Source of the DNA: Rhodobacterales bacterium
Lineage (GTDB): Bacteria > Pseudomonadota > Alphaproteobacteria > Rhodobacterales > Rhodobacteraceae
Direction of reading: 5' to 3'
Length of the DNA stretch: 64,000 nt
Assembly: GCA_021155205.1 (NCBI GenBank)
Contig: JAJNPS010000010.1
Location: 147,111 to 211,110 of the forward strand
The position numbers and the translations under genes were made by a program. Shown here in pieces: positions 1 to 7,900 of this stretch (its first letter is position 1; each line of letters opens with the position of its first letter). The notes beneath the pieces are model-generated. The model was not told where the DNA came from and did no database searches. It saw only the letters and a list, made by a program, of their open reading frames with translations.

Positions 1-249
1 GACCGTCGCAAACCCCGCCGCGACAAGCCCCGCGACGGCAGCACCGGCCAGCACGTTCAGCGCCGTCAGTCCCAGGATCGCGGCAACCACGATCCCGACC
101 AGCGCGCCTGCCGCGTCGCGCAGCCGGCGCGCCGCCTCGGCCCGGGCAAGGGCGATCTCGCCCCGGACCAGCCGCGACAGGCCCGCCAGCAGGTCTGCAA
201 CAAGGTCAGCCACGTGCGGCGGACCGTCCTGTGGTTCGCGCGGTGTCAT
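1..249 (-). CDS. Phage holin family / DUF1469-type membrane protein (3' end cut by window edge)
   Basis: The first 83 codons are in the window; the gene runs off the left edge. An N-terminal amphipathic stretch (residues 10-45: AxLLAGLSRLVRGEIALARAEAARRL) is followed by a hydrophobic alpha-helix starting near residue 48 (GALVGIVVAAILGLTALNVL), the usual layout of the holin-like Phage_holin_3_6/DUF1469 proteins found in stress operons of alphaproteobacteria. The ATG overlaps the TGA of the upstream YtxH-like gene (ATGA), so the two are translationally coupled. Family known, molecular role not; not evidence of a prophage. Confidence 0.75.
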   Translation of the reverse strand, partial: MTPREPQDGPPHVADLVADLLAGLSRLVRGEIALARAEAARRLRDAAGALVGIVVAAILGLTALNVLAGAAVAGLVAAGFATV

Positions 250-797
250 GACCGGCCATCATCCGGGCGATGGCTGGTCTGCCCGATCCGCGCGCTGCCA
301 TAAATGTACGCATCATCGCGGCGCTGCGAGGCGCGCAGGAACCGCGCCAGCGCAAACCCCGCGACCGCCGCCCCGGCGGCGAACACGCCGGGATTGCGGC
401 GGGCCAGATCGCGCAGATCGGCCGCGATGTCGCTGACGCTGCGGTCCCGCAAGGTGTCGGCGGCCGTCGACACGCCGCCTGCAACCGCCGACAGGACGCG
501 GGACTGCAGCGACCCGGCTGCAGGTTCCGCGGCCGCACGCCGCAGCGTTTCGGCCAGCCGGTCGCCGCTTTCGCCCAGCGCATCGCGGGCATTGTCCATC
601 TGCTCCACCGCCGTGTCGCGCACCGCCGTCGCTGCGTCGCTGGCCCTGGCCGACAGGTCGGACGCAACGGCGCGCGCCGTGTCGGAGGCCTTTTCGGCAA
701 GGCCAGACACCTTTGTCTGCACGTCGTCCGCAACGCGGTGCGCGGCGTCGAGCGTGGCATCGGCCTGGTCCTTCAGGGTCTTGTTGTTGGCGTTCAT
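246..797 (-). CDS. YtxH-like / nutrient-deprivation-type membrane-anchored coiled protein
   Basis: A 183-residue, Ala/Asp/Arg-rich protein. Residues 1-130 are heptad-like and charged (repeats of ADxLDAAHRVADDV, DTARAVASDL), as in apolipoprotein-like or YtxH/DUF883-type stress proteins. A single membrane segment lies near residues 137-157 (PGVFAAGAAVAGFALARFL). There is a good Shine-Dalgarno (AAGGAG) before the ATG. It is followed by an overlapping holin-like gene and lies 72 bp downstream of the DUF2383-type gene, so all three may be one transcript from the stress-type promoter at 1368-1393. No enzymatic motif; function unknown, probably envelope stress. The family name is an inference from composition. 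Confidence 0.7.
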   Translation of the reverse strand: MNANNKTLKDQADATLDAAHRVADDVQTKVSGLAEKASDTARAVASDLSARASDAATAVRDTAVEQMDNARDALGESGDRLAETLRRAAAEPAAGSLQSRVLSAVAGGVSTAADTLRDRSVSDIAADLRDLARRNPGVFAAGAAVAGFALARFLRASQRRDDAYIYGSARIGQTSHRPDDGRS

Positions 798-869
798 TGC
801 ACTCTCCTTGATGTGATGGATCGAAACGACATCGCCGGCAGTCGGGGGACCAGCGCCCGTTCCCTTGCG

Positions 870-1331
870 TCAGCCAACCGAACGGGTGGCCGCCAAAAGC
901 GATGACAGTTCCGCCCGCATGTCATCCAGCGCGGCACGGTGGCCCTGCGGCAGGCTGGCAGCGATGGCGCGGTCAAAGGCCGCAAGGACATGATCCTCGC
1001 CCGATCTGATCTGCGTCATGGTGTCGGCATCGATGTCGTCGAAAAACGCGCGCACCGCGACGACGGTGCGGTTCACCGTGCCCATGAACGACCCGCCGGC
1101 ATCGGGAACGGCCCCCATCTCGCGCACCATCCGGTCCAATCGTGCGGCATGACGGGTGTGCAGGGCCACGAAGCGCTCGACGGTCGGGCGAAAAGACGCC
1201 TCGGCCCGGTCGGCCATCTTGTCGTACCCGCGGCGAGTATCAACGCTGATCGTGTGAAGGTCGATCAATGCATCCAGGCTGTCATTGGCGAAGTTTGCCG
1301 CCGGGACGGGGTTGGTCTCGAAAAGCGACAT
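870..1331 (-). CDS. DUF2383 / PA2169-type four-helix-bundle protein
   Basis: A 153-residue helical protein. It matches the PA2169/DUF2383 pattern: an N-terminal helix with LxxLIDLHTISVDTRRGYDKM, then helices bearing HTRHAARLDRMV and a C-terminal HVLAAFDRAI. These are ferritin-like bundles often found in stress regulons; catalytic function is not established. The ORF can be read upstream to a TTG at 1370, but ATG at 1331 has GGAG seven bases upstream and is preferred. An EcfG-type promoter lies at 1368-1393, giving a leader of roughly 30 nt. Confidence 0.8.
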   Translation of the reverse strand: MSLFETNPVPAANFANDSLDALIDLHTISVDTRRGYDKMADRAEASFRPTVERFVALHTRHAARLDRMVREMGAVPDAGGSFMGTVNRTVVAVRAFFDDIDADTMTQIRSGEDHVLAAFDRAIAASLPQGHRAALDDMRAELSSLLAATRSVG

Positions 1332-1367
1332 GTCGATCTCCGGTTGCGGAATGTCCTGTTGCGGGAT

Positions 1368-1393
1368 CAACGCCTCGTCCGGGCGGTGGTTCC
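1368..1393 (-). promoter_or_regulatory. EcfG-type promoter for the DUF2383 gene
   Basis: Read on the minus strand: GGAAC (1393-1389), 16-nt spacer, CGTT (1372-1369). This is an exact match to the general-stress sigma factor (EcfG/SigT) consensus of alphaproteobacteria. The ATG it would serve is at 1331. Confidence 0.7.
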
Positions 1394-1428
1394 GGAATCA
1401 CTGCAAGAAAAAAATCCGCGCGGTGTCG

Positions 1429-1454
1429 GGAACCGAGGCGGGACGATCTGCGTT
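1429..1454 (+). promoter_or_regulatory. EcfG-type promoter for a candidate sRNA
   Basis: GGAAC (1429-1433), 17-nt spacer, CGTT (1451-1454). Downstream there is no ORF but a structured segment ending in a strong intrinsic terminator at 1549-1581, so the expected product is an RNA of about 120 nt. Confidence 0.65.
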
Positions 1455-1461
1455 GCCACAT

Positions 1462-1581
1462 AGAACCGCGGTGATTGACCGCTCCCCAAGGGCACAATCA
1501 CCACCCTTGTCCCCTCGGTTCCACGCTCCGTTTCCCTGGAGCAGTCCTATGGCCGCAGGTTCGCCCTGCGGCCATTTTTTT
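1462..1581 (+). ncRNA. Candidate general-stress sRNA (GsrN-like logic)
   Basis: Starting a few bases after the EcfG-type -10, the segment folds into hairpin 1 (GGTGATTG 1470-1477 pairing with CAATCACC 1495-1502, perfect 8 bp, 17-nt loop containing CTCCCC), a C-rich linker (1503-1516), hairpin 2 (GCTCC 1525-1529 with GGAGC 1538-1542) and a terminator hairpin with a T-run. No credible coding frame. A C-rich loop under sigma-T/EcfG control is the design of Caulobacter GsrN; no sequence homology is claimed. The 5' end is inferred from promoter position. Confidence 0.6.
1549..1581 (+). terminator. Strong intrinsic terminator
   Basis: ATGGCCGCAGG (1549-1559) pairs perfectly with CCTGCGGCCAT (1565-1575) around a 5-nt loop and runs into seven T residues (1575-1581). 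It faces plus-strand transcription, where the only candidate upstream unit is the putative sRNA. Confidence 0.9.
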
Positions 1582-1590
1582 CCGTCCTGG

Positions 1591-1638
1591 GCGCGTCCCC
1601 GCTCTCAGGCGCGTCCCCGCTCTCCGGCGCATCCCCGC
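1591..1638 (+). repeat. 18-bp imperfect tandem repeat
   Basis: Two copies of an 18-bp unit (GCGCGTCCCCGCTCTCMG at 1591-1608 and 1609-1626) are followed by a partial, diverged third copy (1627-1638). They lie between the terminator and the promoter of the DUF892 gene. No known function. Confidence 0.7.
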
Positions 1639-1667
1639 ACGCGCGAACATGCCCGCGCGCGCGAAGG

Positions 1668-1693
1668 GGAACCCCGCAGGTCCCTGCGGTGTT
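1668..1693 (+). promoter_or_regulatory. EcfG-type promoter for the DUF892 gene
   Basis: GGAAC (1668-1672), 17-nt spacer, TGTT (1690-1693). It differs from the consensus only at the first -10 base. Gene start is at 1756. Confidence 0.55.
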
Positions 1694-1755
1694 GCCCTTG
1701 CAGGTCGGGACGCAGCAACCGCCGCGCCTGCCGTCAACGCTGAAAGGACATCATC

Positions 1756-2292
1756 ATGACCACGACCACCCCCGCCATGGCCGCCAAAACCGCCACCCGC
1801 GCTGCCGACAGCACGCCGCTTGCAGCCCTGTTCGAACACGCGCTGAAGGACATGTATTACGCCGAGAAGAAGATCTACAAGGCGCTGCCAAAGCTGATCA
1901 GGGCGGCGTCGGATCCGGCTCTGAAGGATGCGTTGGGCATGCACCGCGAGGAGACCGCCAGCCAGATCGAGATTCTGGAGCAGGTGTTCGAAACCATCGG
2001 CAAGCGTGCCAAGGCAGAGAAATGCGATGCGATCGACGGCATTCTGGAGGAAGGCACCGGGCTGCTGGAGGATTTCGGCAAGACAGGTGCCGGGGACGCC
2101 GCGATCATCTTTTCCTGCCAGGCGGTCGAGCATTACGAGATCACGCGCTATGGCTCGATGATGGCCTTTGCTCAGGCGCTGGGGAACACCGAGGCCGCAG
2201 GCATGATTTCCGGCATTCTGGCCCAGGAACATACCGCCGACGAAACGCTGAGCGAGATGGCCGAAGGCCATATCAACCGCGCGGCGGCCTGA
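1756..2292 (+). CDS. Ferritin-like DUF892 protein (YciE/YciF family)
   Basis: A 178-residue protein. After a short Ala/Thr-rich leader, residues 20-175 carry the DUF892 signature: LFEHALKDMYYAEKKIYKALPKL, DPALKDALGMHREET, IEILEQVFETIGKRAKAEKCDAIDGIL, and VEHYEITRYGSM with the Glu/His residues of a ferritin-like di-metal bundle. YciF-type proteins are induced by osmotic and general stress; the reaction is not known. Shine-Dalgarno GAAAGGA lies upstream of the ATG. The gene is monocistronic, convergent with the AI-2E transporter, and preceded by a near-consensus EcfG promoter. Confidence 0.9.
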   Translation: MTTTTPAMAAKTATRAADSTPLAALFEHALKDMYYAEKKIYKALPKLIRAASDPALKDALGMHREETASQIEILEQVFETIGKRAKAEKCDAIDGILEEGTGLLEDFGKTGAGDAAIIFSCQAVEHYEITRYGSMMAFAQALGNTEAAGMISGILAQEHTADETLSEMAEGHINRAAA

Positions 2293-2304
2293 CTCCTTGC
2301 CCCT

Positions 2305-2336
2305 GCCCGACCCGGTTGCGTTGCGCCGGGTCGGGC
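2305..2336. terminator. Hairpin between convergent genes
   Basis: GCCCGACCCGG (2305-2315) and CCGGGTCGGGC (2326-2336) form a perfect 11-bp stem with a 10-nt loop. It sits in the 56-bp gap between the ends of the DUF892 and AI-2E transporter genes. It has no T-run; probably a bidirectional transcription stop or mRNA 3'-end stabiliser. Confidence 0.6.
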
Positions 2337-2348
2337 ATGCGGCCTCTG

Positions 2349-4358
2349 TCAGCGCGGCGAGGCCAGGGCAGGACCGGCGAAGGCGGTGGTGCGGACGCCG
2401 CGACGGCGCGGCTTGCGATCAGGTTCGGTGACGGCGCGCGGCGCCTCGTCACGGAACGCCTGCACCAGCACTTCGTCGATGGACATGGCGCAGAAATCGG
2501 CCCCGATGGCCATGATCTCGGCCATCTTTGCCTCGGAAACGCGCCGGACCATGCCGTCGGCCTGATGGTCTGCCGAGGATTGCCAGACCGCCAGCCCGAC
2601 GCGCATTGCGGGGGCCGCGCGTTTCAGACGCCGGATATGCAACAGCGACGCGCGCGACGGCGCCACGTCCAGAAAGCACAGGATCACGCATCCCGCGCCG
2701 GTTGCGGCGATCCGGGCGAACCGGCTTGGGGTCAGGTCGCTGTGCGACAGAACGTCGATGCTTGCCCCATCGGCCGCACCGGCCTGTGCCAGCATCTGCG
2801 CCGAGATGTCGTCCAGCCGGGTCCGTCCGCCCAGCACCGCCAGATGATACCCTTCACCCGGCAACCCCGCCGCGACGGCGGCATCCGCCGTATCGCCGTC
2901 ATCGCGCGGGTCGGCCGCGGCGCGCTCTTCGGCAACGATGGGGTCAAGTTCAGCGAGGAACTGCATCGCCGCATCGGCAAAACGGACTTCCTGCTCCGGC
3001 GACAGGATGCCGCGTTCATAGTCGGACTGGGCCAGCAACAGCGCCGGTATCCCGACATCGCGATGATAATCAGCAACATACTGATCCTCAAGGACTTCCT
3101 CCGCGCGCAGGGTGCTTTCCACCGTGTCGCCGACCAGCAGCCGCTGATAGAGACGCGAATGCGCCGCCAGCACGGGCCGGTCGCCGAACAGCACGTCGAA
3201 CGCCTCGAACTGCGGGATATAGCGGCCGACAACGACGAGGCAGACCGTCAGCGGCGTCGACAGCACCAGCCCCAGTGGTCCCCAGACCCAGGTCCAGAAG
3301 ATCGCCGCGACGATGATCGCGAGGGGTGTCACGCCCGTCCGCGATCCGTAAAGCCAGGGTTCGATGACGTTGGAGCTGATCAGTTCCACCGCCACAAAAA
3401 GCGCCGCCGTCCAAAGCACCGTGGCCCAGCCCGGCGAGACGGCAAACGCCAAAAACAGGGGAAAGATCGCGGCAAGGATCGGCCCGATATAGGGCACGAA
3501 CCGCAGCACAAGCGTCAAAAGGCCCCACAGGGGCGCATTCGGCACGCCAATCAGCCAAAGACCGACGCCGATGGGCACGGCATAGATGATATTGACCAAA
3601 AGCTGCACCAGAAGATAGCGCCCGACACGGGTGCCGGCATCTTCGATCACCTGTGTCGTCCGGTTGATGTCATTTGCACCGACAAGCCGGATGAAGCGGT
3701 CGCGCAATTCGTCGCGTTCCAGCAGCATGAAGATCACCAGCACGATCACGATCCCGACCATGGCGACCGGACTGATCAGCGGCAGCGCCAATTCCTGCAG
3801 CGTCTGGAACGGTCCCCGCCGTTCGACCACCTCGACGGCGATGGCCGCGCCGGATGCCCCGGTGCCGCCCGCCTGCGGCAACGCGGTCGTCATCTCTGCA
3901 TTGATGGCGCTGACCATGCGCGAGAGCCGCACCACCAGACCGTTTTCCGACCCGGTTTCCTGCAGCGCATTCAGCTTGGTGACGATGTTGCCCTGAAAGG
4001 TCGGCAATTCCTGCGCAAGCTGGCCGATCTGGCCCGCCACCACCACAAAGAACAGGCCGATGACCGCAAAGGCCAGGGTGACAACCGACAGCACGGCGGC
4101 AATCATCGGCAGCCCGGCCTTGCGCAACGAACTGACCAGCGGCGACAGCGCAAAGGTGATCAGCATGGCAATCGCGAGCGGCAGGAACACATCCTTGCCG
4201 AACTGCAGTGCGGCAATGATGGCGATGATGGACAGCAGCATCGGGCCGGGCGTGCGCCAGGCGTCTTGCCGGGACGCGCGAAAGGCGGTGTCGGCGGATG
4301 CAACGGGTCGGGCCGGTGCGCCGACCGGGTCTTTGTCAGCCGCCAACTCTTTCGCCAT
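2349..4358 (-). CDS. AI-2E (PerM) family transporter with long cytosolic C-terminal domain
   Basis: A 669-residue inner-membrane protein. Residues about 35-400 are the AI-2E/PerM domain: paired N-terminal helices, a large soluble segment, then the family's diagnostic RFVPYIGP loop and TPLTVCLVVVGRY. Members export small molecules or ions; substrate here is unknown. Residues 400-669 are an additional cytosolic region containing a Rossmann-like core (GAGCVILCFLDVAPSRASLL, MRVGLAVW) resembling receiver or B12-binding folds, an extension seen in some alphaproteobacterial members. The frame stays open to 4505, but ATG at 4358 has GGGGGAG upstream and an EcfG promoter 31 bp further on. Confidence 0.85.
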   Translation of the reverse strand: MAKELAADKDPVGAPARPVASADTAFRASRQDAWRTPGPMLLSIIAIIAALQFGKDVFLPLAIAMLITFALSPLVSSLRKAGLPMIAAVLSVVTLAFAVIGLFFVVVAGQIGQLAQELPTFQGNIVTKLNALQETGSENGLVVRLSRMVSAINAEMTTALPQAGGTGASGAAIAVEVVERRGPFQTLQELALPLISPVAMVGIVIVLVIFMLLERDELRDRFIRLVGANDINRTTQVIEDAGTRVGRYLLVQLLVNIIYAVPIGVGLWLIGVPNAPLWGLLTLVLRFVPYIGPILAAIFPLFLAFAVSPGWATVLWTAALFVAVELISSNVIEPWLYGSRTGVTPLAIIVAAIFWTWVWGPLGLVLSTPLTVCLVVVGRYIPQFEAFDVLFGDRPVLAAHSRLYQRLLVGDTVESTLRAEEVLEDQYVADYHRDVGIPALLLAQSDYERGILSPEQEVRFADAAMQFLAELDPIVAEERAAADPRDDGDTADAAVAAGLPGEGYHLAVLGGRTRLDDISAQMLAQAGAADGASIDVLSHSDLTPSRFARIAATGAGCVILCFLDVAPSRASLLHIRRLKRAAPAMRVGLAVWQSSADHQADGMVRRVSEAKMAEIMAIGADFCAMSIDEVLVQAFRDEAPRAVTEPDRKPRRRGVRTTAFAGPALASPR

Positions 4359-4388
4359 CCTGTCGTCTCCCCCGGTGATCAGCAGGTG

Positions 4389-4414
4389 AACGCCTGCCCG
4401 GTCTGTGCGGTTCC
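4389..4414 (-). promoter_or_regulatory. EcfG-type promoter for the AI-2E transporter
   Basis: On the minus strand: GGAAC (4414-4410), 17-nt spacer, CGTT (4392-4389), an exact consensus. It is divergent from and 32 bp away from the PRC-barrel promoter, so the intergenic region carries a back-to-back stress promoter pair. Confidence 0.7.
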
Positions 4415-4446
4415 TTGCCGGTTCCCCGCGCGCACACCCTGTATGC

Positions 4447-4471
4447 GGAACCCCGTCGCGTAGCCTGCGTT
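4447..4471 (+). promoter_or_regulatory. EcfG-type promoter for the PRC-barrel gene
   Basis: GGAAC (4447-4451), 16-nt spacer, CGTT (4468-4471), an exact consensus. The gene starts at 4520. Confidence 0.7.
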
Positions 4472-4519
4472 TCCTTGACCGAGCAAGCCTGCTCTGCACT
4501 GCCACAAGGAGCCACCACG

Positions 4520-4816
4520 ATGGACCACACGACCCATATGCCGCTTGATACCACCGAAATGACCGATGCCAACCTGAAGGATGCCGTCATCTACGGCGTC
4601 GACGACTACGAGATCGGCACCGTCGCCCATGTCGACGGCACCGGCCCGACCGCACAGGTCATCGTCGATGTCGGCGGGTTTCTTGGCATCGGCAGCAAGA
4701 TGGTCGCGCTGAACACCAGCCAGTTGCAGTTCATGCGCGACGAGGACGGCGTGGTGCATGCCACGACCGCCTGGACCAAGGATCAGGTCGAACAACTGCC
4801 CGAACACCAGCACTGA
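4520..4816 (+). CDS. PRC-barrel domain protein
   Basis: A 98-residue protein. Residues 17-75 form a PRC-barrel-like beta domain (LKDAVIYGVDDYEIGTVAHVDG, QVIVDVGGFLGIGSKMVAL). Such small proteins are common in alphaproteobacterial stress regulons; they probably bind partners through the barrel, and no reaction is known. The frame opens at 4415, but ATG 4520 has AGGAG eight bases upstream and lies downstream of the EcfG promoter, which the longer version would include. Single-gene unit followed by a hairpin. Confidence 0.85.
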   Translation: MDHTTHMPLDTTEMTDANLKDAVIYGVDDYEIGTVAHVDGTGPTAQVIVDVGGFLGIGSKMVALNTSQLQFMRDEDGVVHATTAWTKDQVEQLPEHQH

Positions 4817-4827
4817 CCGACAAAGGC

Positions 4828-4857
4828 CTGCCCGGCGCATCGAGATGTGCCGGGCAG
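4828..4857. terminator. Hairpin between convergent genes
   Basis: CTGCCCGGC (4828-4836) pairs with GCCGGGCAG (4849-4857), and a second stem TGCCCGG/CCGGGCA lies a little further on. No T-run. It lies in the 169-bp gap between the convergent PRC-barrel and glucan synthase genes; nothing else is visible in the gap. Confidence 0.5.
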
Positions 4858-4985
4858 CCCCGAATGCCCGACGGTCGCCAGCGGTTGCCCGGGCCCCGCA
4901 TATCCGGGCAGGGAACGCCTGCCCGTACCGATCAAGCGCCGCTCAGGACGGACCGGAAATACCCCGGGGTGGCGACAGCCCCATC

Positions 4986-7900
4986 TCAGTGCTCCGCCCG
5001 CCCAAGCACCACCAGCACTTCATGATTGCCGTCGCGAAGGGGAACCACCGCACCCTCCTTGCCGACCTGCAGCGGCGTGCCGTCCATCGTGGCGGCCAGG
5101 ATCGCATTGCCCCCGCCTTGCGGATTGCGCAGCGTGATGGCAAAGCGGGCGGCGCCAAGCGTTGCGTGCAGGGTCGCCTCGGGCCAGTCGGGCGGCAGGC
5201 AGGGAGCCAGTCGCAGGCTGTCGCCCTGCCGCATCAGGCCAAGGATCCCCTCGATGCCTGCGCGGTACATCCAGCCCGCCGATCCGGTGTACCAGCTCCA
5301 CCCGCCCCGGCCCTCGTGCGGGGCCGTGGAATAGACATCCGCCGCCACGACATAGGGTTCCACCTTGTAGCGGCTGGCATCGGCGGCGGTGCGGGCATGG
5401 TTGATCGGGTTCAGCATCGCAAACAGCCGCGCCGCCGACGCGCCGTCGCCGAGGCGCGCATGCGCCAGGATGGCCCACATCGCGGCATGGCTGTATTGGC
5501 CACCGTTTTCGCGCAGGCCCGGCGGATAGCCCTTGATGTATCCGGGGTCCATCGGCGTGCGGTCAAAGGGCGGCGTGAACAGCAGGGCGATGCCGGGATC
5601 GGGGCGCACAAGATGTTCGCTCATCGAGGCCATCGCGGTCCGCGCACGGTCGGGATCGCCCGCACCCGACAAGACGGCCCAGGATTGCGCGATGCTGTCG
5701 ATGCGGCATTCGTCGGACAGGGCCGAGCCGAGGGGCGTGCCGTCGTCAAAGGTACCCCGCCGATACCACGCGCCATCCCAGGCCTGCGACTCGATGGCCA
5801 GACGAACCGCCCCGGCATGCGCGCGCCAGCGTTTTGCCCGTGCAGGGTCGCGGATGTCGGCCAGCGGCGCCATCATCCCGATGGTGGCGATCAAGAGCCA
5901 CCCCACCCAGACCGAGGTGCCGCGCCCTGCCTCGCCGACACGGTTCATGCCGTCGTTCCAGTCGCCCGTCCCGATCAGCGGAATGCCGTTCTCGCCGGTC
6001 AGCGCAAGTGCCTGGTCCAGCCCGCGCGCGCAGTGTTCAAAGAGGCTTGCCGTGTCGTCCGAAACGGTCGGCTGAAAGAAATCGTCATGCGCACCGGGCG
6101 GTACCGGCGGGCCTTGCAGAAAGGGCAGCGGTTCGTCCAGGATCGCCGCGTCCCCCGACACGGCGACATAGCGCGCAACCCCGTAACCCAGCCAGATGCG
6201 GTCATCGGAGATGCGCGTGCGCACGCCCTGGCCGGAATGCGGCAGCCACCAGTGTTGCACGTCGCCTTCGGGGAACTGGCGGCTGGCGGCGCGCAGCAGG
6301 TGTTCGCGCGTCATTTCGGGCCGCGCAAGGGTCAGCGCCATGCCGTCCTGCAACTGGTCGCGAAATCCGTAGGCGCCGCTGGCCTGGTAGAACCCCGCCC
6401 GCGCCCAGATGCGGCAGGCCAGCGTCTGGTACAAAAGCCAGCCGTTCAGAAGGATGTCCATGGCGCGGTCGGGTGTTCTGACCTGCACGGTCGTCAGCAG
6501 ATCGCGCCAGTGCTGGCGGGCCGCCTGCAGGAGGGCGTCGGGGTCGCGGGCGCGGGTCGCCTCGATCAGGGCGCGGGCGGCGGCGTCCGACGCGGCCTGC
6601 CCCAGAAGGAAGGTCAGCGTCACCGTTTCGCCGGGGCGGATCGTCACCCGGCGTTGCAGGGCCGCACAGGGGTCAAGGCCCGGCCCGGTCCGCCCCGCAA
6701 GACCGCCACCGGCAAGGGCTGCGGGCCGTTCAAGCGTGCCGCCCGTGCCGATGAACTCGGCCCGGTCGGCAGTGAAAGCGGTGACGCCAGGGCCAAAATC
6801 GGCAAAGGCCACGCGCCCGGGAAAAGCCGTGCCAAAGGTGTTCTGCGCCAGGATTGCGCCGGTCGCGGGTTCGCGGCGGGTGGCGACATGCGGGATCGTC
6901 ACGGCGCGTGACGGTCCCAGCACCCATTCGGCATAGGCGGTGACGACAAGCTGGCGGGGTGCCGGGCCGACGTTGCGCAAGGACAGGCGGCTGATCTTGA
7001 CCGTCCCCTCGACCGGCACGAATTCGGTCAGCTCCGAGGCGATGCCGTGATTGTCATGGGCAAAGGTCGAATAGCCGAACCCGTGGCGCGCGACATAGGT
7101 GCCGTCGGTGCGGATCGGCAATGCGGTCGGGGTCCAGATCAGCTCGGCGTCCTCGTCCTGCAGATAGATCGCAGCACCCACGGGGTCGGTCACGGGGTCG
7201 TTGGACCACGGCGTCAGCTGGTTTTCACGGCTGTTCTCGGACCACACATGGCCTGCCCCCTCGGCCGAGACCTGAAAGCCAAAGTCGGCATTGGCGACGA
7301 CGTTGATCCAGGGCGCGGGGGTCGTCGCACCGTCACGCAGGACAGTGACATATTCGCGCCCGTCATCGGCAAAGCCCCCGGTGCCGTTGAAGAACTCCAG
7401 GTCCGGGACAGGCGTCGGCGGCTGGATTGCGGCCCGGACGGGTGCCACCGCGCGCGGCAAGCCGGCCGGTGCGGCCGGTGCGGGCATGCGCGGCGGCGCA
7501 AGGTTGGACAGGTGCTGGCCGATGTCGCCACGCCCCGCCACCAGCACCGCCCGCGCCACCGCGATGATCTGGCCACGCGCGCCCGCCTGCAACAGATCGC
7601 CGCGCAGCGTATGCATGCCGGCATGCAAGCCCTCGGCACGCGGCCGCGACCGCGCCGCGCGCACCGCACTGTCGATGGCGATCTGCAGATCCTGCACATA
7701 GGACGACGACCGGTCGTTCAGGATCACCAGATCGACCGCAAGCTGGCGCATGCCCCAGTATTCATGTGCGCTGAGCATCTGGTGCAGCACGCCGATGTCC
7801 TCGGCATCGTCGATCTGCAACAGCACGATGGGCAGATCGCCCGAAATGCCCATCGCCCAGAGCGCCGATTGCGGGGCGGCCCCGTCCAGCATCTGCGGCA

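Noticed and set aside
1..797. The holin-like gene as evidence of a prophage
   Set aside because: Holin-family annotation applies to chromosomal stress proteins of this kind; no phage structural, integrase or lysis genes are present.
829..863. A GGAAC (863-859, minus) upstream of the YtxH-like gene as another EcfG promoter
   Set aside because: The next CGTT is about 30 nt away, not 16-17. The gene may instead be read from the promoter at 1368-1393.
1591..1638. The 18-bp tandem repeat as a CRISPR array
   Set aside because: Units are contiguous without spacers, only 2-3 copies, and no cas genes are present.
1689..4463. A 924-codon plus-strand open frame opposite the AI-2E transporter
   Set aside because: It is a high-GC antisense shadow: Arg/His/Gln-rich low-complexity translation, no family features, and it crosses the DUF892 gene.
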